NCBI RefSeq assembly: GCF_900148515.1
Contig: NZ_FRXN01000007.1
Span: forward strand, 62,001 to 126,000
Direction of reading: 5' to 3'
DNA: 64,000 bases
Source of the DNA: Algoriphagus zhangzhouensis
Lineage (GTDB): Bacteria > Bacteroidota > Bacteroidia > Cytophagales > Cyclobacteriaceae
How positions within the stretch are numbered: position 1 is the stretch's first letter; each line of letters opens with the position of its first letter. Position numbers and translations under genes: made by a program. Below the pieces are notes generated by a model. The model saw nothing but the letters and a program-made list of their open reading frames with translations, ran no database searches and was not told the origin of the DNA. Shown here in pieces: positions 60,185 through 64,000 of the stretch.

Positions 60185-61876
60185 TTGGACCACAAAACCA
60201 TCCTGAAGAAATTAAAGCTCTGCATACAACTGATGGAGCTTCATGATGAAAACTCTTTCAAAATTAGGAGCTACCAATCCGCTTTGAATTCCTTGGAAAG
60301 GGGAGAAGCAAACATCATGGAATTAAGCGATAGCGATTTAGCAAAAATCAATGGTGTTGGAAAAAGTATTCAGGAGGCCATTATTTCACTTAAACAGACG
60401 GAGTCTTTCCCTCTTTTGGATGAATTGATTTCTAAAACTCCTGAGGGAATTCTAGAGGTTCTTCAGATCAAGGGATTAGGTCCCAAAAAAGTAAAAACCC
60501 TGTGGACTGAACTGGGTATCACTTCCACCCATGAATTGATGGAAGCTTGCCAAAGTGGAAAAGTGGCCAAAATCAAAGGATTTGGAGAAAAAACTCAGGA
60601 CTCCATTATCCAAAATCTTGAGTTTAAAGCTTCAAACTCTGGAAAGTGGCTTTATGCTGATATCGAAGAAACATTAGAATCACTTACAAAAGTGATTGAG
60701 GAAAAAGTAGTAAACGTTCAGATTGCCCTTGTTGGAGAGTTTGCCCGAAAAATGGAAATCATCTCCCAAGCAGAGTGGTTGATTGGAAGTCAAGATTCCA
60801 AAATCAAATCTTTAATTCAAGAAGACTCAACTTTCGAAGTTGACAAAAGCCAATCTGGTCCATTCACATTAAGAGGGAAACTGAAGGACTTTGATTTAAG
60901 CTTTGCCATTTACTTCACTAGTCCTGACCAGTTCGCAGCAAAGAAATATGCGCTTTCCGCTTCACCTTTACATTTGCAAACACTAGTAGACGACAAAGAA
61001 AGCATTGCTACTAAACTCCAAAAAGTGGATTTTGGGAACGAAAAGGAGTTTTTCTCGAAACTGGAAATGCAATATATCCCAGTAGAAATGAGAGAGGGCT
61101 ATGATGAAGTGGCACTTGCCAAAGAGGATAAAATCCCTGCGCTTTTAGAAGAAAGCGATTTGAAAGGAATCCTCCACAATCACTCCACCTATAGTGATGG
61201 AAAACATACCTTGCGCCAAATGGCAGAGGCATGCAGGGATCTAGGCTATGAATATTTGGGTATCTCGGATCACTCAAGAACTGCTTTCTACGCAGGAGGA
61301 TTAGATATTGAAGCTGTTGAAAAACAACACCAAGAAATTGATGAATTGAATAAAGAAATGGCTCCATTTAAGATTTTCAAAGGAATTGAGTCAGACATCT
61401 TAGCAGATGGAAGCCTTGACTATCCTGAGGAAACTCTTAAAAGCTTCGACTTTATCGTCTCCTCAGTCCACTCAATTTTGAATATGGACATCAAACGGGC
61501 TACTAGCCGATTGGTCACCGCAATTGAGAATCCTTATACAACTATTTTAGGACACCCAACAGGACGTTTACTTTTAAGAAGAGAAGGCTATCCGATTGAT
61601 CACAAAACCGTCATTGATGCCTGTGCAAAACATGGAGTAGTCATTGAAATCAATGCAAATCCTTGGAGACTGGACTTAGATTGGCGATGGGTCAGATATG
61701 CCATGGAGCAAGGTGTAAAACTTTCTATCAACCCAGATGCCCATGAAATTGACGGGTATGGCGATATGAAGTATGGTGTTTTGGTTGGAAGAAAAGGAGG
61801 CTTAACCAAAGAAATGACCTTAAACGCTCTTAGTCTTTCCGAGATAGAAACCTATTTCACTGGCCGACGAAAATGA
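60185..61876 (+). CDS. PolX-like protein with degenerate polymerase domain and PHP exonuclease
   Basis: I start at TTG 60185 (MDHKTILKKL), as in relatives; a TTG at 60152 is also in frame and no ATG is available nearby. Helix-hairpin-helix units are at about 55-66 (INGVGKS), 95-106 (IKGLGPKK) and 130-141 (IKGFGEK), typical of DNA binding. The nucleotidyltransferase palm (about 170-300) has GEFARKMEIISQAEW where active PolX has GS-x-RR and D-x-D, so two catalytic Asp appear lost. The PHP domain (about 330-560) keeps HNH, SDH, GIESDI, SVH, GHP and NPDAH, so the nuclease should work. It may process DNA ends in repair. Confidence 0.85.
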   Translation: MDHKTILKKLKLCIQLMELHDENSFKIRSYQSALNSLERGEANIMELSDSDLAKINGVGKSIQEAIISLKQTESFPLLDELISKTPEGILEVLQIKGLGPKKVKTLWTELGITSTHELMEACQSGKVAKIKGFGEKTQDSIIQNLEFKASNSGKWLYADIEETLESLTKVIEEKVVNVQIALVGEFARKMEIISQAEWLIGSQDSKIKSLIQEDSTFEVDKSQSGPFTLRGKLKDFDLSFAIYFTSPDQFAAKKYALSASPLHLQTLVDDKESIATKLQKVDFGNEKEFFSKLEMQYIPVEMREGYDEVALAKEDKIPALLEESDLKGILHNHSTYSDGKHTLRQMAEACRDLGYEYLGISDHSRTAFYAGGLDIEAVEKQHQEIDELNKEMAPFKIFKGIESDILADGSLDYPEETLKSFDFIVSSVHSILNMDIKRATSRLVTAIENPYTTILGHPTGRLLLRREGYPIDHKTVIDACAKHGVVIEINANPWRLDLDWRWVRYAMEQGVKLSINPDAHEIDGYGDMKYGVLVGRKGGLTKEMTLNALSLSEIETYFTGRRK

Positions 61877-61955
61877 TATTCAGGAAACTCGGACCTCATA
61901 AAACCGAGTTTCCAATTTCAAAGCCCTATCTTCGCACAAATTAAAAATCAAGCTC

Positions 61956-62243
61956 ATGAAATGGACTGATAAGCCCAATGCTGTTTTATTACAACGTTCA
62001 TTCCTTTTTGGAATTACTGGGATCGTCTTGGGCACTCTTTCTATTTTAAATACAAACCTTCATTTACTGAACGCTCCTATGGGTCCACTAAATGGAGTTT
62101 CCATGTTGCTTCAATTTTTTGGAATTGGACTTTCCATTATGGTTTTGAGAAAAAGAAAAGTCCCCAAGGAAGAGCAAGAAAAAGCAAAAGTGATGACAAT
62201 GGTCTTGGTTGTATCGCTTCTATTTTTCATCCTTACAGTCTAA
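61956..62243 (+). CDS. Small membrane protein of unknown function
   Basis: The 95-aa protein has three predicted helices (about 15-33, 46-67, 79-95) separated by short loops, one with the basic stretch RKRKVPKEEQEKAK. I know no family. It lies 79 nt behind the PolX-like gene on the same strand. No export signal or ligand motif is visible. Confidence 0.7.
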   Translation: MKWTDKPNAVLLQRSFLFGITGIVLGTLSILNTNLHLLNAPMGPLNGVSMLLQFFGIGLSIMVLRKRKVPKEEQEKAKVMTMVLVVSLLFFILTV

Positions 62244-62305
62244 TTCAAAGAATTTTAGAACATTTTCAGAAAGTGGGTCGTAAGATTTCAAAAACTAAAC
62301 CCACT

Positions 62306-62779
62306 ATGAAAAAAGTATTCTTTATCGCAGGGATTATTACCCTTAGCATATCCTCCCTTTTTGCCCAAGAAACTGAAAGTAAGGCATCCTATCCGGGAGA
62401 ATTTAAAATCATCACAGTAGTAGAATCTATTGTACCTATGGGAATGGGCAGATCTAGAATCATTGATTCCCAAACCGAGGTAGATGCCAATTTATTTGCA
62501 ACCGATAGGACTGACGGTAAAAAAAGTGATCAAAATGAAATCAGCAGAAAAGATATCAAAATTGATGAATTGGAAGAAACCAAGTTGCTAAATTTCTTCA
62601 GTGCGACAGGTATCAATTTTCAGAATATTGCATCCAATGATGCCATGATCTCTTCAAAAATCAATTCAATGATTGTGCAAGGATGGAAATTAACCTATGT
62701 GACTTCAGGAGTTGAGAGCAACTCTGGAGCTGAAGATGGACAGGGAATTTTCATTACTCGTTTATTCTTTTCCAGATAG
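62306..62779 (+). CDS. Secreted protein of unknown function
   Basis: From the ATG at 62306 (MKKVFFIAGIITLS) the protein has 157 aa with a signal peptide ending LFAQ; the open frame begins at 62273 but the added residues would spoil the signal. The mature part is a mixed alpha/beta domain with FKIITVVESIVPMGMGRSRI near the start and MIVQGWKLTYVTSGVESN near the end. It looks like a small single-domain periplasmic protein. I do not recognise it. A terminator follows. Confidence 0.72.
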   Translation: MKKVFFIAGIITLSISSLFAQETESKASYPGEFKIITVVESIVPMGMGRSRIIDSQTEVDANLFATDRTDGKKSDQNEISRKDIKIDELEETKLLNFFSATGINFQNIASNDAMISSKINSMIVQGWKLTYVTSGVESNSGAEDGQGIFITRLFFSR

Positions 62780-62797
62780 AATTTCAAAAGTTGAAAC

Positions 62798-62831
62798 AAA
62801 AAAAACCGAAGCTCTTATGCCTCGGTTTTTT
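62798..62831. terminator. Bidirectional terminator between convergent genes
   Basis: A-run plus ACCGA (62805-62809) pairs with TCGGT (62822-62826) plus T-run; GC/GC extends the stem inside one mismatch. It separates the secreted protein gene from clpC. Confidence 0.82.
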
Positions 62832-62852
62832 CATTTATAGTCACTTTAATAT

Positions 62853-64000
62853 TTACTCTTCTGCTTTTTCTTTCTTCTTAACAGTAATGGTTAACTCAGA
62901 ACCTTCACCATCATAATCAGCAGTGATGACATCACCTTCAGACAGATCTCCTTTTAGGATTTCCTCTGCTACAGCATCCTCCAGATATTTCTGAATTGCT
63001 CTATTCAAAGGTCTAGCTCCATATTGCTGATCGTAGCCTTTTTCTGATAAGAAGCCTTTCGCTTTATCAGTAAGCTCGATTTTGTATCCCAAATCAGTGA
63101 TTCGGCTAAACAACTTCGCCAATGAAATATCGATGATTTTGTAGATATCTTCTTTTTCCAAGGAATTGAAGACAACCACATCATCTAATCTGTTCAAGAA
63201 TTCAGGACTGAAGGCTTTCTTCAAAGCGGACTGAATAGTAGACTTCATGATTTCGTCCATATTGTCCTTCTTGGCTTTGTTCGCAAAACCAATTCCAGCA
63301 CCGAAATCTTTCAAATCTCTTACCCCAATATTGGAGGTCATGATGATTATGGTATTTCTGAAATCAACTCTTCTACCCAACCCATCGGTCAAGATTCCAT
63401 CGTCTAATACTTGCAATAGAATATTGAAGACATCCGGGTGAGCTTTTTCGATCTCATCCAACAAGACTACAGAATATGGCTTTCTTCTAACTTTTTCTGT
63501 AAGCTGACCGCCTTCTTCATAACCAACATATCCCGGAGGTGCTCCTACCAATCGAGATACAGAGAATTTCTCCATGTATTCAGACATATCAATTCTGATC
63601 AAGGAATCTTCTTTATCGAAAAGATAGGTTGCCAACATCTTGGCCAATTCTGTTTTACCCACACCAGTTGGTCCTAAGAAAATAAAGGAACCAATAGGCT
63701 TTTTAGGATCTTTCAATCCTACTCGAGTTCTCTGAATTGCTTTTGTAAGTTTTTTAATTGCTTCATCCTGACCGATCACTTTACCTGAAAGTTCATCGCT
63801 CATATTTAGCAACTTAGCACCTTCGTTTTGAGCGATTCTTTTGGCAGGAATACCTGTCATCATCGCGATTACTTCGGCTACACTATCCTCATCTACTGTG
63901 AATCTCTTGGACTTGCTTTCCTCTTCCCAACGGGTTTTGGCCAATTCCAATTGCTCCAAAAGTTTCTTTTCCTTATCTCTCAACTGGGCAGCTTCCTCAT
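62853..64000 (-). CDS. clpC: ATP-dependent Clp protease ATPase ClpC, 3' part (runs off window)
   Basis: The gene continues past the right edge; the frame is open to base 64000, and the visible part is about 382 residues, the C-terminal half. It contains a UVR-like stretch (EEAAQLRDKEKKLL), then the second AAA+ domain with Walker A GPTGVGKTE, Walker B VVLLDEIEKAH, sensor 1 MTSNIG, arginine finger region SPEFLNRLDD and sensor 2 GARPLNR, followed by the D2-small domain and an acidic/basic tail. UVR and tail favour ClpC over ClpB. It unfolds proteins for ClpP. Confidence 0.95.
   Translation of the reverse strand, partial: EEAAQLRDKEKKLLEQLELAKTRWEEESKSKRFTVDEDSVAEVIAMMTGIPAKRIAQNEGAKLLNMSDELSGKVIGQDEAIKKLTKAIQRTRVGLKDPKKPIGSFIFLGPTGVGKTELAKMLATYLFDKEDSLIRIDMSEYMEKFSVSRLVGAPPGYVGYEEGGQLTEKVRRKPYSVVLLDEIEKAHPDVFNILLQVLDDGILTDGLGRRVDFRNTIIIMTSNIGVRDLKDFGAGIGFANKAKKDNMDEIMKSTIQSALKKAFSPEFLNRLDDVVVFNSLEKEDIYKIIDISLAKLFSRITDLGYKIELTDKAKGFLSEKGYDQQYGARPLNRAIQKYLEDAVAEEILKGDLSEGDVITADYDGEGSELTITVKKKEKAEE

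Noticed and set aside
62853..63983. clpC starting at 63983
   Set aside because: The codon there is TTG within a UVR-like stretch and the frame stays open to the window edge, so the gene is simply cut off.

Overview
The window looks like a chromosomal segment of an aerobic member of the Bacteroidota, most probably a Cytophagia/Cyclobacteriaceae-type bacterium (Algoriphagus-like). The grounds are an alternative complex III (Act) operon fused to an aa3-type cytochrome oxidase operon, a SusC/SusD pair, a large-insert IspG, Y_Y_Y/propeller sensor kinases, many small outer-membrane barrels, and Bacteroidota-type promoters (TTG about 18-22 nt upstream of TAnnTTTG). The species is inferred from gene content only. 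I see no prophage, insertion sequence or CRISPR array.

Layout. 0-3.9 kb: a SCO/cytochrome c lipoprotein pair, a coiled-coil lipoprotein, a DEAD-box helicase and a class IV aminotransferase. 3.9-10.9 kb (minus): a possible five-gene operon of a propeller/Y_Y_Y sensor kinase, a receiver-kinase protein, an ABC ATPase, an FtsX-type permease with a His/Asp-rich loop and a small secreted DUF3299-like protein. 11-14.5 kb: sucD, an ABC-F ATPase and a NIPSNAP protein. 14.6-24.8 kb (minus): a DUF6728-like protein, ispG, an SDR, a very large outer-membrane protein and a giant NtrY-like kinase. 24.8-41.3 kb (minus): the respiratory block. ActABCDEF feeds electrons from quinol through haems to CoxB/CtaD; CtaA and CtaB make haem A; two subunit III genes and a subunit IV complete the oxidase. 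After a strong internal terminator come SCO, DUF420 and a small CxxC protein, which are likely copper/assembly functions.

41.6-42.3 kb: tRNA-Cys followed by an unusual tandem array made from its own 3' half and terminator. 42.3-45.4 kb: two paralogous small outer-membrane barrels and ribosomal protein S1. 45.6-50.2 kb: an isolated SusD/SusC pair. 50.7-53.3 kb: an NTF2-like secreted protein, a membrane protein and cystathionine beta-synthase. 53.4-55.7 kb: an ABC-type exporter whose permease gene is cut by an in-frame TAA. 55.8-64 kb: a barrel protein, pyrB-pyrR with two upstream genes, a PolX-like protein with a degenerate polymerase domain but intact PHP motifs, two small unknowns and the 3' part of clpC running off the right edge.

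The observations most worth following are the tRNA-Cys-derived repeat array (41.7-42.1 kb), the nonsense-interrupted exporter (54.7 kb), the sensor-coupled ABC/DUF3299-like cluster (3.9-10.9 kb), and the small CxxC membrane protein beside SCO and DUF420. All family calls come from reading motifs, without database searches.
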